A stretch of DNA of 64,000 nt from positions 62,001 to 126,000 of the forward strand of contig NZ_AZMV01000004.1 of the NCBI RefSeq assembly GCF_000522505.1, read 5' to 3'. The position numbers and the translations under genes were made by a program. Below the pieces are notes generated by a model that was not told where the DNA came from, did no database searches, and was given only the letters and a program-made list of their open reading frames with translations. Source of the DNA: Bifidobacterium moukalabense DSM 27321. Lineage in GTDB: Bacteria > Actinomycetota > Actinomycetes > Actinomycetales > Bifidobacteriaceae. Of the stretch, positions 55,544 through 64,000 are shown piece by piece (within the stretch, counting starts at the first letter, position 1; each line of letters starts with the position of its first letter).

Positions 55544-55706
55544 TTCGTATAGGGGAGCGGGTTCGTTTCAAAAGGCAACCGAAAATCCAAGGGAAAAAGA
55601 AAAGTGTTATGCATGGCCAGATATTGATTGTTCATCTGGTCTGGAACCCCTTGTCGTCAAAGTCGTTGACACGAGCAGACTCGAGGGATATCAACCGGAT
55701 ATGGCA

Positions 55707-55749
55707 CGCCCCTGTTTGCAATCGCGGAACATGACTGCAAACAGGGGCG
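55707..55749. terminator. Hairpin downstream of pbuX
   Basis: CGCCCCTGTTTGCA pairs perfectly with TGCAAACAGGGGCG (14 bp, 15-base loop), 19 bases beyond the pbuX stop; a probable transcription end for the xpt-pbuX operon. Confidence 0.65.
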
Positions 55750-55767
55750 GGAAAGTGGACCTTCGGA

Positions 55768-57123
55768 TCAGCCCTGATGCTGCGGAGCGGACAGGAAGTG
55801 CTCCTCGCTTGGCAGCACGGCATTGAGGATGACGGCGACTACGAACGCCACCGCGATGCAGTTGGAAGCGAAAATCGACTGAAACAGCGCCGGGAAGTTG
55901 GTGAAGATGTCACTGACTTGCGTGAAGCCGATGCCGATGGTCAGGCTCAGCGCGGCGATGGTGATGTTGCGCTGCGTGTACCCCGCTTCGGAGATCATCT
56001 GGAAGCCCGACAGGATGATGTTGCCGAACATCATGATGGTGCAGCCGCCGAGCACGGCCTGCGGCAGGGAATTGAACACTTCCGCCACGGCCGGCACGAA
56101 GCTGGCCAGCACCAGGATCAGACCGCCGGAAAGAATCACCTTGCGGTTGACGACCTTCGTCATGGCCACCAGGCCGATGTTCTGCGCGAAGGAGGTCAGC
56201 GGCAGGCAGCCGAACAGGCCGGAAACTGAGGAGATCAGACCATCGCCTGCGATGGCGCCGGCGGTTTCCCTGTCGGTGGGCTGACGGTCGAGACCGACCT
56301 TGGTGAGGGCCGCGGTATCGCCAAGCACCTCCACGGAGGAAACCACATACAGCAAGGCGAAGGAGATGATCGCACCCGGGTCGAATTCAAGCTGGAACGG
56401 CATGAAGTGGGGGACCGATACCACCTGTAGGCTCGAGAAACCGGAGAAATCGACCTTGCCCATGACAATCGCAACCACATAGCCGACAATCAGGCCGAAC
56501 AGCACGGACAGCTGCTTGGCGGTGCCCTTCATCAGCAGCTGGAAGGCGAGGCATGCGATCAGCGAAATCAGGCCGAGCGTAAGGTTCTGCCAACTGCCGA
56601 AATCCTTTGCCCCGGAGCCGCCGCCGAAGCTGGTGGCACCGACGGACAGCAGGGAGAAGCCTATGGACGTGACCACGATTGCGGATACGATCGGCGGTAC
56701 GAAACGACGCCAGTATTTGGCCGTCAAACCAAGCACGACCTCCAGCAGGCCGCCGAGCACGACCGCGCCGGCGACGGCGCCATAGCCTTGGTTCTGTGCG
56801 ATCGACATGGCGGCGGCGACATAGGTGAAGGAGATGCCCGTGACCATCGGCAAGCGGGAGCCGATCAGCCACACGCCATACAGTTGCAGGCAGGTACCCA
56901 GGCCGGCCACCAGCAGACCGGCTTGGATGATCGTGGCCGATTGCGCGGCATTCATCTTGGCGGCCGAGGCCACCAGAAAGATCGGAGCCAGATTGGCTAC
57001 GAACATGGCCATGACATGCTGCAGGCCGAAAGGAATGCCCCTCCAGAACGATACGGGCGCGTCCAGGCTGCTCAACGCCTCGAACGAAATCCCCTTCTTC
57101 ACGGTGTTCTTCTCTTCGCTCAC
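55768..57123 (-). CDS. pbuX: Xanthine permease, NCS2 family
   Basis: 451 residues with about 14 membrane segments. WRGIPFGLQHVMAMFVANLA is the NCS2 TM1 motif (QH). The later VVSSVEVLGDTAALTKVGLD and GLISSVSGLFGCLPLTSFAQ with N in NIGLVAMTKVVNRK fit the xanthine/uric-acid branch (Q/N signature). It imports xanthine by proton symport for the neighbouring Xpt. The GTG at 57123 has AGAGAGGA 7 bases upstream; ATG 57144 upstream has no box. It lies 60 bases after xpt on the same strand. Confidence 0.9.
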   Translation of the reverse strand: MSEEKNTVKKGISFEALSSLDAPVSFWRGIPFGLQHVMAMFVANLAPIFLVASAAKMNAAQSATIIQAGLLVAGLGTCLQLYGVWLIGSRLPMVTGISFTYVAAAMSIAQNQGYGAVAGAVVLGGLLEVVLGLTAKYWRRFVPPIVSAIVVTSIGFSLLSVGATSFGGGSGAKDFGSWQNLTLGLISLIACLAFQLLMKGTAKQLSVLFGLIVGYVVAIVMGKVDFSGFSSLQVVSVPHFMPFQLEFDPGAIISFALLYVVSSVEVLGDTAALTKVGLDRQPTDRETAGAIAGDGLISSVSGLFGCLPLTSFAQNIGLVAMTKVVNRKVILSGGLILVLASFVPAVAEVFNSLPQAVLGGCTIMMFGNIILSGFQMISEAGYTQRNITIAALSLTIGIGFTQVSDIFTNFPALFQSIFASNCIAVAFVVAVILNAVLPSEEHFLSAPQHQG

Positions 57124-57183
57124 AGTAGATCCTCTCTTAGTCATGAATGAGCGTTCGCGATGCGATTGTATGAATCGGACCGA

Positions 57184-57765
57184 TTATGCGCGGAATTCAA
57201 CGGAACCGGTCTGGGGATTCATCGACTCCACAATCGCCAGGGAATCGATGTCATAGCCTTCCTCGCGGAGTTTGTCGCCGCCGCCCTGGAAACCTTTCTC
57301 CACGGCGATGCCGATGCCTTCCACCACGGCGCCGGCCTTGCGGCACAGCTCGATCAGGCCCCTCAACGCCTTGCCGTTGGCCAGGAAGTCGTCGATAAGC
57401 AGTACATGATCGCCTTCGTTGAGGTAACGCTTGGAGACGATGACAGGGAACTCCTTCTGCTTGGTGAAGGAGTAGACGGTGGTGGTGTACTGGTCGCCAT
57501 CGAGGTTGATGGACTGTGCCTTCTTGGCGAACACCACCGGTACGTTGCCGAAATGACGGGCCGCCACGCAGGCGATGCCGATGCCGGACGCTTCGATGGT
57601 CAGAATCTTGGTGATGGTCCTGCCCTGGAAATGCCTGGCCCAAGCGGCGCCCATATGATCGAACAACTCCACGTCGCACTGATGATTGAGGAAGGCATCG
57701 ACCTTCAGCACGTCGCCCGGTTTGACGGTACCCTGTTCGCGAATGCGCTCTTCAAGCTCCTTCAT
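57184..57765 (-). CDS. xpt: Xanthine phosphoribosyltransferase
   Basis: 193 residues. PRPP motif [17 protein letters not shown]; the purine-binding start [20 protein letters not shown] and [20 protein letters not shown] are Xpt-typical (EasGI). It turns xanthine and PRPP into XMP, which guaA aminates to GMP, so xpt-pbuX and guaA would be neighbours without the island. ATG 57765 is chosen from the family start; the frame upstream to 57828 lacks support. No G-box riboswitch is seen upstream. Confidence 0.93.
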   Translation of the reverse strand: MKELEERIREQGTVKPGDVLKVDAFLNHQCDVELFDHMGAAWARHFQGRTITKILTIEASGIGIACVAARHFGNVPVVFAKKAQSINLDGDQYTTTVYSFTKQKEFPVIVSKRYLNEGDHVLLIDDFLANGKALRGLIELCRKAGAVVEGIGIAVEKGFQGGGDKLREEGYDIDSLAIVESMNPQTGSVEFRA

Positions 57766-57786
57766 GAATCCCCTTAGGTGTTGTCG

Positions 57787-57826
57787 GCTGCGAATGCAGC
57801 ATGGTGGATGGCATGCGGCGAGCCGC
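57787..57826. promoter_or_regulatory. Two small hairpins in the xpt leader
   Basis: GCTGC-gaat-GCAGC (57787-57800) and ATGCGGC-ga-GCCGCAT (57811-57826) lie 22-61 bases upstream of the xpt start. They may bind a purine-responsive repressor or form RNA structure; this is inference. Confidence 0.4.
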
Positions 57827-57930
57827 ATATGGCGTCAATATACGCGCGTCAATTGACTATTCCGACGTCTTTCCTGACCTGCGCGTGTGATAGACATGTA
57901 TTCCGCGAATAAATGATTTCGGGAAGGAAA

Positions 57931-60540
57931 GTGGAACCGGTGCAGCAGAACATGGGACCCGTCTTGTGCGATCCGCAAACGTTGATCAAGGATCTCAATC
58001 CGCAGCAGAGCGAAGCGGTGAAGTACTACGGTCAGGCATTGCTCATCGGCGCAGGCGCGGGATCGGGCAAGACCCGTGTGCTGACACGCCGCATCGCGTG
58101 GCTTCTGGCGCATGGCATCTGGGCAAGCCAGATTCTCGCCATCACCTTCACCAACAAGGCCGCGGCCGAGATGAGGGAACGTCTCGCAGCGCTCGTCGGT
58201 TCGGAGGCCGAACACATGTGGATCTCGACGTTCCACTCCGCCTGTGTGCGCATCCTGCGACGCGACGGCGACCAGATCGGCCTGGAATCCGGATTCTCCA
58301 TCTACGACACCGCCGACAGCGAACGACTCATCAAGCTGATCGGCGCCGATTTGAACATCGACCTGAAGCGCTATACGCCACGCATGATCCTCGGCAAGAT
58401 CTCCGACTACAAGAACTCGCTGATCTCGTGGAAGGACCAGCTCAAGACCTATGCCGCCGATTACAGGCCGGGACAACGCGGCTACCAGATGGGACGGTTC
58501 GACAACGTCGAGGAACTGTTCGCCGTGGTGTACGCCGAATACCAGTATCGTCTGTCCCAGGCCAATGCCGTGGACTTCGACGATCTGATCATGCGTACCG
58601 TCGAATTGCTTCGGACATGCCCGCAGGCGAGCGACTATTACCGCCATAGGTTCCGCTACATCTTCGTGGACGAGTACCAGGACACCAATCATGCCCAGTA
58701 CGTGTTGGTACGTGAGCTCGCCGGCATCGATTCGGGTGAACAGGCCGATCCGCATGCCGCGGGCGCAGGAAAGGTCGGACCTTCCTGGATCACCGTCGTC
58801 GGTGATTCCGACCAGTCCATCTATGCCTTCCGCGGCGCCGATATCCGCAATATCCAGGACTTCGAGGAGGACTTCCCGAACGCGAAGACCATCATGCTCG
58901 AACAGAACTACCGTTCGACACAGACCATTCTGGATGCGGCGAATGCGGTGATCGCGAAGAACGAGAACCGTAAGCCAAAGAAACTGTGGACCGCGCTTGG
59001 CAAAGGCGATCCGATCATCGGTTATGCGGCCGACAACGCACAGCAGGAGGCCGGCTATATCGCCTCCGAAATCACGAGATTGCATACGGAGGAAGGTGTC
59101 GCCTACAGCGACATGGCCATTATGTATCGGGCCAACGCGCAGTCGCGTTCGTTGGAAGAGGCGATGATCAACGCCAATCTGCCATACCAGCTGGTGGGCG
59201 GCACCAAGTTCTACGAACGCAGGGAGGTCAAGGATGCCATCGCGTATCTGCAGGCCATCGTGAATCCTGCCGACGACGTGAACATGCGGCGTATCCTGAA
59301 CGTGCCGAAACGAGGGCTGGGCGCCCGGGCCGAAGGCTTGGTCGCCATGTATGCCGACCGGCATGGCACGACGTTCTTCGACGGTATCGAACACCTTGAC
59401 CGGATCGAAGGCATGACCGGACGAACGGCGAAACCCCTTGGCGCGTTCCGCGACCTGATGCATGAGCTGACCGATTTTGCGAGGGAACACGATGCCAAGC
59501 CATCCGAGGTGGTGGCGGAAGTGCTGTCCAGAAGTGGGCTTCTGGAGGAGTTGCAACGCTCCGAAGACCCGCAGGACGCCTCCCGAGTGGACAACCTTTC
59601 ACAGCTGCAATCCGTGGCTGCGGAGTTTGAGCAGAACACGCCGGACGCCACATTGGCGGGATTCCTGGAGACCACCGCACTGGTGGCGGATTCCGATCAG
59701 CTGCCCGGCGAGAACGAGGACTCAGGCAAGGTCACGATGATGACCCTGCACACCGCCAAGGGCCTGGAATATCCGGTCGTATTCCTCACCGGTATGGAAC
59801 AGGGCACCTTCCCGCATTCACGCGCCATGGAGGACGCGAGCGAGCTTTCCGAGGAACGTCGTCTTGCCTATGTGGGCATCACCCGTGCGAAGCGGCGTCT
59901 GTATGTGACCCGCGCGGCGGTGCGTGCGCAATGGGGGCAGGCCAACGAGATGATGCCAAGCCAGTTCCTCGACGAGATTCCGGAGGATCTCATCGACTGG
60001 AAACGCAAGGAAGCCGGTATGGAGCGCATGCGCGGCGGTTGGCGGAGCGGCTTCGACGATGACGATGAATTCGGCGGTTGGGGCGATGATGACGACTTCG
60101 GAACCTCATCGTTCGGCAACTCAAGCTTTGGTGGTTCCAGCTATGGCGCGCATGATAGATCGTATGGCTCGTCGTCTTCCCGCGGTGGCTCCTCCCATGG
60201 ATCCGGCCGTTCCACGTACGGCTCCGGTTCGCGGTTCTCGTACGGTTCATCCTCCTACGGTTCGGGAAGGTCAGGTAAAGCCGGCAAGGTGACCACCCGC
60301 CACACCAAGCCGAAAGCGCTTGATAAGCCGAAAACCGCCCCTGCCTCCGCGTTGAGCAAGGATAATAACCTCGATATCGCGGATTTCCATATCGGAGACA
60401 GGATCACCCACGACCAATATGGTCTGGGCACCATCGTCGATACGCAGGATAAAGGGCGTAATTCCATTATCACCGTGGATTTCGGCACGGATGGCGTCAA
60501 GCGGCTGATGCTGCGTGTGGCGCCTATCGAGAAGCTCTAA
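57931..60540 (+). CDS. UvrD/PcrA-type ATP-dependent DNA helicase with disordered SYG-rich tail
   Basis: About 869 residues. Walker A GAGAGSGKTRVLTRRIAWLL, motif II FVDEYQDTNHAQY, motif III VVGDSDQSIYAFRGAD, motif IV LEQNYRSTQTIL, motif V TLHTAKGLEYPVVFLTG and motif VI EERRLAYVGITRAKRRLYVT are complete. It acts in nucleotide-excision and recombination repair. After the helicase core come DDDDEFGGWGDDDDFG, a Gly/Ser/Tyr-rich stretch (60049-60288) and a Tudor-like end (IGDRITHDQYGLGTIV) that in PcrA binds RNA polymerase. The start is uncertain: GTG 57931, GTG 57940 or ATG 57913. Confidence 0.92.
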   Translation: MEPVQQNMGPVLCDPQTLIKDLNPQQSEAVKYYGQALLIGAGAGSGKTRVLTRRIAWLLAHGIWASQILAITFTNKAAAEMRERLAALVGSEAEHMWISTFHSACVRILRRDGDQIGLESGFSIYDTADSERLIKLIGADLNIDLKRYTPRMILGKISDYKNSLISWKDQLKTYAADYRPGQRGYQMGRFDNVEELFAVVYAEYQYRLSQANAVDFDDLIMRTVELLRTCPQASDYYRHRFRYIFVDEYQDTNHAQYVLVRELAGIDSGEQADPHAAGAGKVGPSWITVVGDSDQSIYAFRGADIRNIQDFEEDFPNAKTIMLEQNYRSTQTILDAANAVIAKNENRKPKKLWTALGKGDPIIGYAADNAQQEAGYIASEITRLHTEEGVAYSDMAIMYRANAQSRSLEEAMINANLPYQLVGGTKFYERREVKDAIAYLQAIVNPADDVNMRRILNVPKRGLGARAEGLVAMYADRHGTTFFDGIEHLDRIEGMTGRTAKPLGAFRDLMHELTDFAREHDAKPSEVVAEVLSRSGLLEELQRSEDPQDASRVDNLSQLQSVAAEFEQNTPDATLAGFLETTALVADSDQLPGENEDSGKVTMMTLHTAKGLEYPVVFLTGMEQGTFPHSRAMEDASELSEERRLAYVGITRAKRRLYVTRAAVRAQWGQANEMMPSQFLDEIPEDLIDWKRKEAGMERMRGGWRSGFDDDDEFGGWGDDDDFGTSSFGNSSFGGSSYGAHDRSYGSSSSRGGSSHGSGRSTYGSGSRFSYGSSSYGSGRSGKAGKVTTRHTKPKALDKPKTAPASALSKDNNLDIADFHIGDRITHDQYGLGTIVDTQDKGRNSIITVDFGTDGVKRLMLRVAPIEKL

Positions 60541-60633
60541 TAGCACGGCATGCGGGAAAAGTCAAGACTTTTCTTTCATGGTTAACACTGCGATAATCAG
60601 GCGTTGGCCTGACCATATTGTTGAGAGGAAACC

Positions 60634-61032
60634 ATGAACAGGAAACTTTTCGCAGCCATCCCGCAGTTTGTTCTTGGGGTGCTGGTCGCCATCGCCCCGC
60701 GAACCTTCGCCCATGTGTGCGAGGTCACGGATATGCCGATGGCCTGCCATTACACCGCACAGGCGTCACTTGGCATCGGCATCGCCATCGCGCTGCTCGC
60801 GGTCATCGGCCTGTTCGTCGCCGATGCCACCCGCGCCGGTCTGGACATCGCCAATGCCGTGCTTGGCGTACTGGTGATTCTGGTACCGACCGTGCTGATC
60901 GGCGTGTGCAAGGGCGCGATGATGCACTGTCACATGGTCACGTTGCCAACGCTGATCGTGCTGGGCGTGCTTACCGCGACTGTCTCCGTCATCGCCGCGT
61001 ACCTCGATCTGAAGCCCTCGAAGCATCGCTGA
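60634..61032 (+). CDS. DUF4418 family membrane protein
   Basis: 132 residues, four membrane helices (FAAIPQFVLGVLVAIAPRTF; LGIGIAIALLAVIGLFVADA; NAVLGVLVILVPTVLIGVCK; LPTLIVLGVLTATVSVIAAY) and the DUF4418 features of paired cysteines and MxCHYTAQA / GAMMHCHM. The Cys/His set could bind metal. It lies 1 base before the FtsX-like gene and is regularly found with MacB-type ABC genes. Function unknown. Confidence 0.8.
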   Translation: MNRKLFAAIPQFVLGVLVAIAPRTFAHVCEVTDMPMACHYTAQASLGIGIAIALLAVIGLFVADATRAGLDIANAVLGVLVILVPTVLIGVCKGAMMHCHMVTLPTLIVLGVLTATVSVIAAYLDLKPSKHR

Positions 61033-61033
61033 T

Positions 61034-62245
61034 ATGAGCCATATCACCCTTGCCGGTTTGCCCCTGACGAATCTTAGGCGCAAACCGTTTCGAACCACGG
61101 CCCTCGTCATCGTGGTCACCATGCTCACCGTCGCCTTTTACGGCGGCTCCCTGCTGTCGATGAATCTTGAAGCGGGTCTGAACAGCATGCAGGAGCGTAT
61201 GGGCGCCGATCTGATGGTCACCCCGCAGAACACGAAGAACGAAGCCGAGGCGCTGTTGACGAATGGCGGGTCGAGTACCTTCTACTTCACCAACGACATC
61301 GAGAACGAGGTGTCCAAAGCCGACGGCATCGACGAAATCACCGCACAGACCTACATTTCGTCACTGGCCGCCGCATGCTGCGACGATAAGGTGCAGATTA
61401 TCGGCTTCAATCCGCAGACCGACTTCGTCATCACCCCATGGATCGGCTCTCAGTTCGACGGCGTACTCGAAGACGGTCAGATCATAGCCGGTGCCGGCAT
61501 CAACGTGTCCGGGAACAACACCGTCAAACTGTACGGGCATGAATTCCCGGTAGCCGCACAGCTGGCCAATACGGGCACATCGCTCGACAATTCCGTATTC
61601 GTCAACATGAACACCGTGCCCGACGTCGTATCCTATTCCTCGAAGGTGGGCCATCCCGCCATTCCGCAGGAATATGCCGACAAAGCGGTCTCCGCCATCC
61701 TGATCAAGGTCAAGAGCGGCTATTCCGCCCAGCAGGTCGCCTCCAACATCGCGAAGGCAACGGGGCTCAAGGGCCTTGGCTATGTCTATCCGGGCGGCAT
61801 CACCGCAACCACGAAGAGCAATCTGATGGTCATCGTGCGATACGTAACGATTTTCGTGGCCGTGTTCTGGCTCATGGGACTGATCGTGCTGCTTGCGGTG
61901 TTCGCATCGGCCATGAACGAGCGCAAGCGCGAATTCGCCGCCTACCGCATCATGGGAGCCACACGTTCCACATTGGTGGGCATCATCATCAGGGAGTCAG
62001 TCATGATCGGCGCACTGGGCGGCGCGATCGGCATAGCGCTCGCCTCGCTGGCGATCCTCCCCTTCAGCACGCTGATCGGCAGGCAGTTGCAGCTGCCGTA
62101 CCTGCAATCCGGTGTGTGGAACGTGATGCTGCTGATCGTGGTGAGCTTCGCATTCGCGGTGATCACCGGCGTGATCGCGTCCATCGCCACCGCGGTGAAA
62201 CTGTCCGCACCGGAAACCTATCTGACGTTGAGGGAGGGGGAGTGA
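61034..62245 (+). CDS. FtsX/MacB-like ABC transporter permease
   Basis: 403 residues. One N-terminal membrane segment (TALVIVVTMLTVAFYGGSLL) is followed by an extracellular MacB-type domain of about 230 residues. Three C-terminal segments follow: YVTIFVAVFWLMGLIVLLAV, ESVMIGALGGAIGIALASLA and MLLIVVSFAFAVITGVIASI. The FtsX signature sits at ERKREFAAYRIMGATRSTLV. Such permeases power mechanotransmission or efflux rather than import. It is coupled to DUF4418 and to the ATPase gene. Confidence 0.86.
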   Translation: MSHITLAGLPLTNLRRKPFRTTALVIVVTMLTVAFYGGSLLSMNLEAGLNSMQERMGADLMVTPQNTKNEAEALLTNGGSSTFYFTNDIENEVSKADGIDEITAQTYISSLAAACCDDKVQIIGFNPQTDFVITPWIGSQFDGVLEDGQIIAGAGINVSGNNTVKLYGHEFPVAAQLANTGTSLDNSVFVNMNTVPDVVSYSSKVGHPAIPQEYADKAVSAILIKVKSGYSAQQVASNIAKATGLKGLGYVYPGGITATTKSNLMVIVRYVTIFVAVFWLMGLIVLLAVFASAMNERKREFAAYRIMGATRSTLVGIIIRESVMIGALGGAIGIALASLAILPFSTLIGRQLQLPYLQSGVWNVMLLIVVSFAFAVITGVIASIATAVKLSAPETYLTLREGE

Positions 62246-62247
62246 GC

Positions 62248-63057
62248 ATGAACGTATTGGAGTTGCATGATCTGACCCGTGAGTTCACGCGCAGAGGCAA
62301 ACCGTTCGCGGCGGTCGACCATGTGGATCTCATCCTGAGGGAGGGTGAGTTCATTGCCATCGTCGGGCGTTCCGGCAACGGCAAAAGCACGCTGCTCAAC
62401 CTCATTACCGGGCTGTTGCGCCCTACCGGCGGCTCGATCATGCTTGATGGACGAGACATCGTCGCCCTACGCGACAGGCAGATGTCGGCGATACGCAACC
62501 GGGTGATCGGATTCGTGACGCAGAGTCAGACCCTGCTGCCGAATCTCACCGTAATCGATAACGTGATTCTTCCGGCGGTACTTGAACCCGGCAATCACGC
62601 GACCGATGACGATGATTCGCAGGAAACCGATGATGATGCAGAGGAGACGTCTTCGGACCAACCACCGGTGGATGACGGCCTGCCGGATGTGATCGCGGCG
62701 GCACCCGTCGCTACGGATGCGGCCACCCGGTCTTCCGACCGTCTCGCCGGGCGTGCCCGCGAACTGTTGGAAATGCTTGAGGTCGCCGATCTGGCCGACT
62801 GCTATCCGAAGGAGCTTTCCGGCGGCGAGATGCGCCGCGTCTCCATCGCACGCGCGTTGATGAATCGTCCGAAATTGCTCATCGCTGACGAGCCGACCGG
62901 CGATCTGGACGCCGAAAGCACGGCGATCGTCATGCGATTGCTGAGAGATGTCGCGAACAGTGGTACCGCGGTGCTCATGGTCACTCATGATCCGGATGCC
63001 CTGGCGTACGTGGATTACGTATTCCGCATGGATAGGGGAGTGCTGAGCGAGGCATAG
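62248..63057 (+). CDS. MacB/LolD-type ABC transporter ATP-binding protein with acidic insertion
   Basis: 269 residues. Walker A VGRSGNGKSTLLNLITGLLR, Q-loop GFVTQSQTLLPNLTV, signature ELSGGEMRRVSIARALMNRP, Walker B LLIADEPTGDLDAES and H-loop LMVTHDPDALAY. Between Q-loop and signature (about residues 115-163) is an unusual low-complexity acidic insert (DDDDSQETDDDAEETSSDQP). ATG 62248 lies 2 bases after the permease stop; GTG 62242 is an alternative start. It forms a transporter with the two preceding genes. Confidence 0.88.
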   Translation: MNVLELHDLTREFTRRGKPFAAVDHVDLILREGEFIAIVGRSGNGKSTLLNLITGLLRPTGGSIMLDGRDIVALRDRQMSAIRNRVIGFVTQSQTLLPNLTVIDNVILPAVLEPGNHATDDDDSQETDDDAEETSSDQPPVDDGLPDVIAAAPVATDAATRSSDRLAGRARELLEMLEVADLADCYPKELSGGEMRRVSIARALMNRPKLLIADEPTGDLDAESTAIVMRLLRDVANSGTAVLMVTHDPDALAYVDYVFRMDRGVLSEA

Positions 63058-63312
63058 GACGAGACATGCCGAATAACATGGCTATCCTCGATAGTCCCGC
63101 CCCTATGTGTATCATTGACGATTGGTGTGCGCCTGATAGGGCGTATACCGTCTGGAGCCTTAGCCCATCAGTGGGTCGGCGGCCGACCTTGTTATGAGGT
63201 TGCCGTTCGCGCTTGCCGCGAGGGAAGCACTGGAGAGGCTGGCTCAGCGCGGGTCGAGCAATCGGCGCGCGTTCCGTTCAGACAACGACAGAACAAACAA
63301 AGGATTAAACCA
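63058..63312 (+). promoter_or_regulatory. rpsD leader region
   Basis: 255 bases without gene. It holds a TTGACG near 63,115 as a possible -35 box and GC-rich self-complementary runs (GGGTCGGCGGCCGACC near 63,175). A long structured leader fits S4 autogenous control known in other bacteria, but the structure here is not proven. Confidence 0.4.
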
Positions 63313-63939
63313 ATGACGAACGTTCAGCGTTCTCGCCGTCAGGTGCGCCTTTCCCGCGCCCTCGGCATCGCTCTGACCCCTAAGGCTCAGCGCATCTTCG
63401 AAAAGCGTCCGTATGCTCCGGGTGAGCACGGCCGCACCCGCCGCCGCACTGAATCCGATTATGCAGTGCGTCTGCGCGAGAAGCAGCGTCTTCGCGCTCA
63501 GTATGGCATTTCCGAGAAGCAGCTTCGCGCAGCTTACGAGAAGGGCACCCACACCGCCGGCCAGACCGGTAACGCCATGCTGACCGATCTCGAAACCCGC
63601 CTTGACGCCCTGGTCCTGCGTGCAGGCTTCGCCCGCACCACCGCTCAGGCCCGTCAGTTCGTGGTTCACCGTCACATTCTCGTCGACGGCAACATCGTCG
63701 ACCGCCCGTCCTACCGCGTCAAGCCTGGCCAGACCATTCAGGTCAAGGCCAAGAGCCAGACCATGGTTCCGTTCCAGATCGCTGCCGAAGGTGTGCACCG
63801 CGATGTGCTGCCGGCGGTTCCGGGCTACCTGGACGTCAACCTGCCTTCCCTGAAGGCCACCCTGACTCGCAAGCCTGAAGCCGAGGAGATCCCGGTGCAG
63901 GTCAACATCCAGTACGTGGTCGAATTCTACGCCCGCTGA
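63313..63939 (+). CDS. rpsD: 30S ribosomal protein S4
   Basis: 208 residues, MTNVQRSRRQVRLSRALGIA, with KRPYAPGEHGRTRRRTESDY, the 16S-binding helical region, and the S4 domain RQFVVHRHILVDGNIVDRPS. The bifid/actinobacterial short zinc-free form lacks the CxxC set. S4 nucleates 30S assembly. The start is ATG 63313 after AAAGGA; the frame is open upstream within the leader. Confidence 0.95.
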   Translation: MTNVQRSRRQVRLSRALGIALTPKAQRIFEKRPYAPGEHGRTRRRTESDYAVRLREKQRLRAQYGISEKQLRAAYEKGTHTAGQTGNAMLTDLETRLDALVLRAGFARTTAQARQFVVHRHILVDGNIVDRPSYRVKPGQTIQVKAKSQTMVPFQIAAEGVHRDVLPAVPGYLDVNLPSLKATLTRKPEAEEIPVQVNIQYVVEFYAR

Positions 63940-63950
63940 TCTGGATTCAC

Positions 63951-63989
63951 ATACTGTAAGAACATACAGTATAAGGACATACAGCAAGA
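63951..63989. repeat. ATACTGT/ACAGTAT inverted and direct repeat after rpsD
   Basis: ATACTGT (63951) and ACAGTAT (63966) form an inverted repeat, and ACATACAG occurs twice (about 63963 and 63977). It may be an operator for a gene right of the window. Confidence 0.5.
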
Positions 63990-64000
63990 GCCTCGCCGCC

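Overview
The window is Bifidobacterium chromosome. The evidence is the run of xfp (an 825-residue xylulose-5-P/fructose-6-P phosphoketolase), ackA, pta, guaA, glgX and polA in high-GC DNA. Together these encode the bifid-shunt route from phosphoketolase through acetyl-phosphate to acetate and ATP. The species cannot be fixed by reading alone.

Layout. (1) 1 to about 14,342 is the right-hand part of an integrated mobilizable element whose left end lies outside the window. On the minus strand it has an SSB-like protein, a repeat-containing 637-residue protein, a PcfB/DUF3801 protein, a MOBP relaxase and MobC, with a hairpin-rich presumptive oriT. Around these are stability and stress modules: HicBA with a frameshifted HicA, a DUF4160/DUF2442 pair, and a RelB-like/YafQ-like pair. 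It also has an orphan methyltransferase, a topB-fic fusion scar and a tyrosine integrase. It ends at a tRNA-3'-end-like sequence. (2) 14.7-20.6 kb is a patchwork of metabolic genes: an SDR, an aldo-keto reductase, a DXS-like ThDP enzyme, a TMEM175-like channel and a markedly AT-richer alpha/beta hydrolase. A fossil of an element gene sits at 15.5 kb. (3) 20.7-45.7 kb is mostly core: NlpC/P60 hydrolase, oxidoreductase, an OpuC-type osmolyte ABC transporter, TraX-like and LtrA-like membrane proteins, an ANTAR response regulator, polA, a Nif3-like protein, a NUDIX hydrolase, glgX, tRNA-Pro(UGG), aroA (frameshifted in a G6 run), ackA, pta, xfp and guaA.

(4) 45,694-55,339 is a separate 9.6-kb island in the 3' end of guaA. 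It is bounded by an exact 18-bp direct repeat, ACCATCGAGTGGGAATAA; the left copy forms the end of guaA. Its own mobility genes (HTH regulator, excisionase, integrase, mobC) are all eroded by frameshifts. It carries a minus-strand operon (64-aa protein, 154-aa possibly GIY-YIG-like protein, 388-aa hydrophobic/coiled-coil protein, broken DUF262 protein) and an intact cassette: a signal-anchored surface protein, a lipoprotein with a C-terminal LHH/HNH nuclease-toxin domain, and a SUKH (SMI1/KNR4) immunity-like protein. This cassette is the best candidate in the window for an undescribed antagonism system.

(5) 55.3-64 kb is core again: xpt-pbuX xanthine salvage next to guaA, a UvrD/PcrA helicase with an unusual SYG/FG-rich tail, a DUF4418-FtsX-MacB-type ABC operon and rpsD.

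A recurring theme is loss of function by single-base slips (aroA, hicA, DUF262, the element gene at 859-1871, the integrase fossil). Some could be assembly errors and should be checked against reads.
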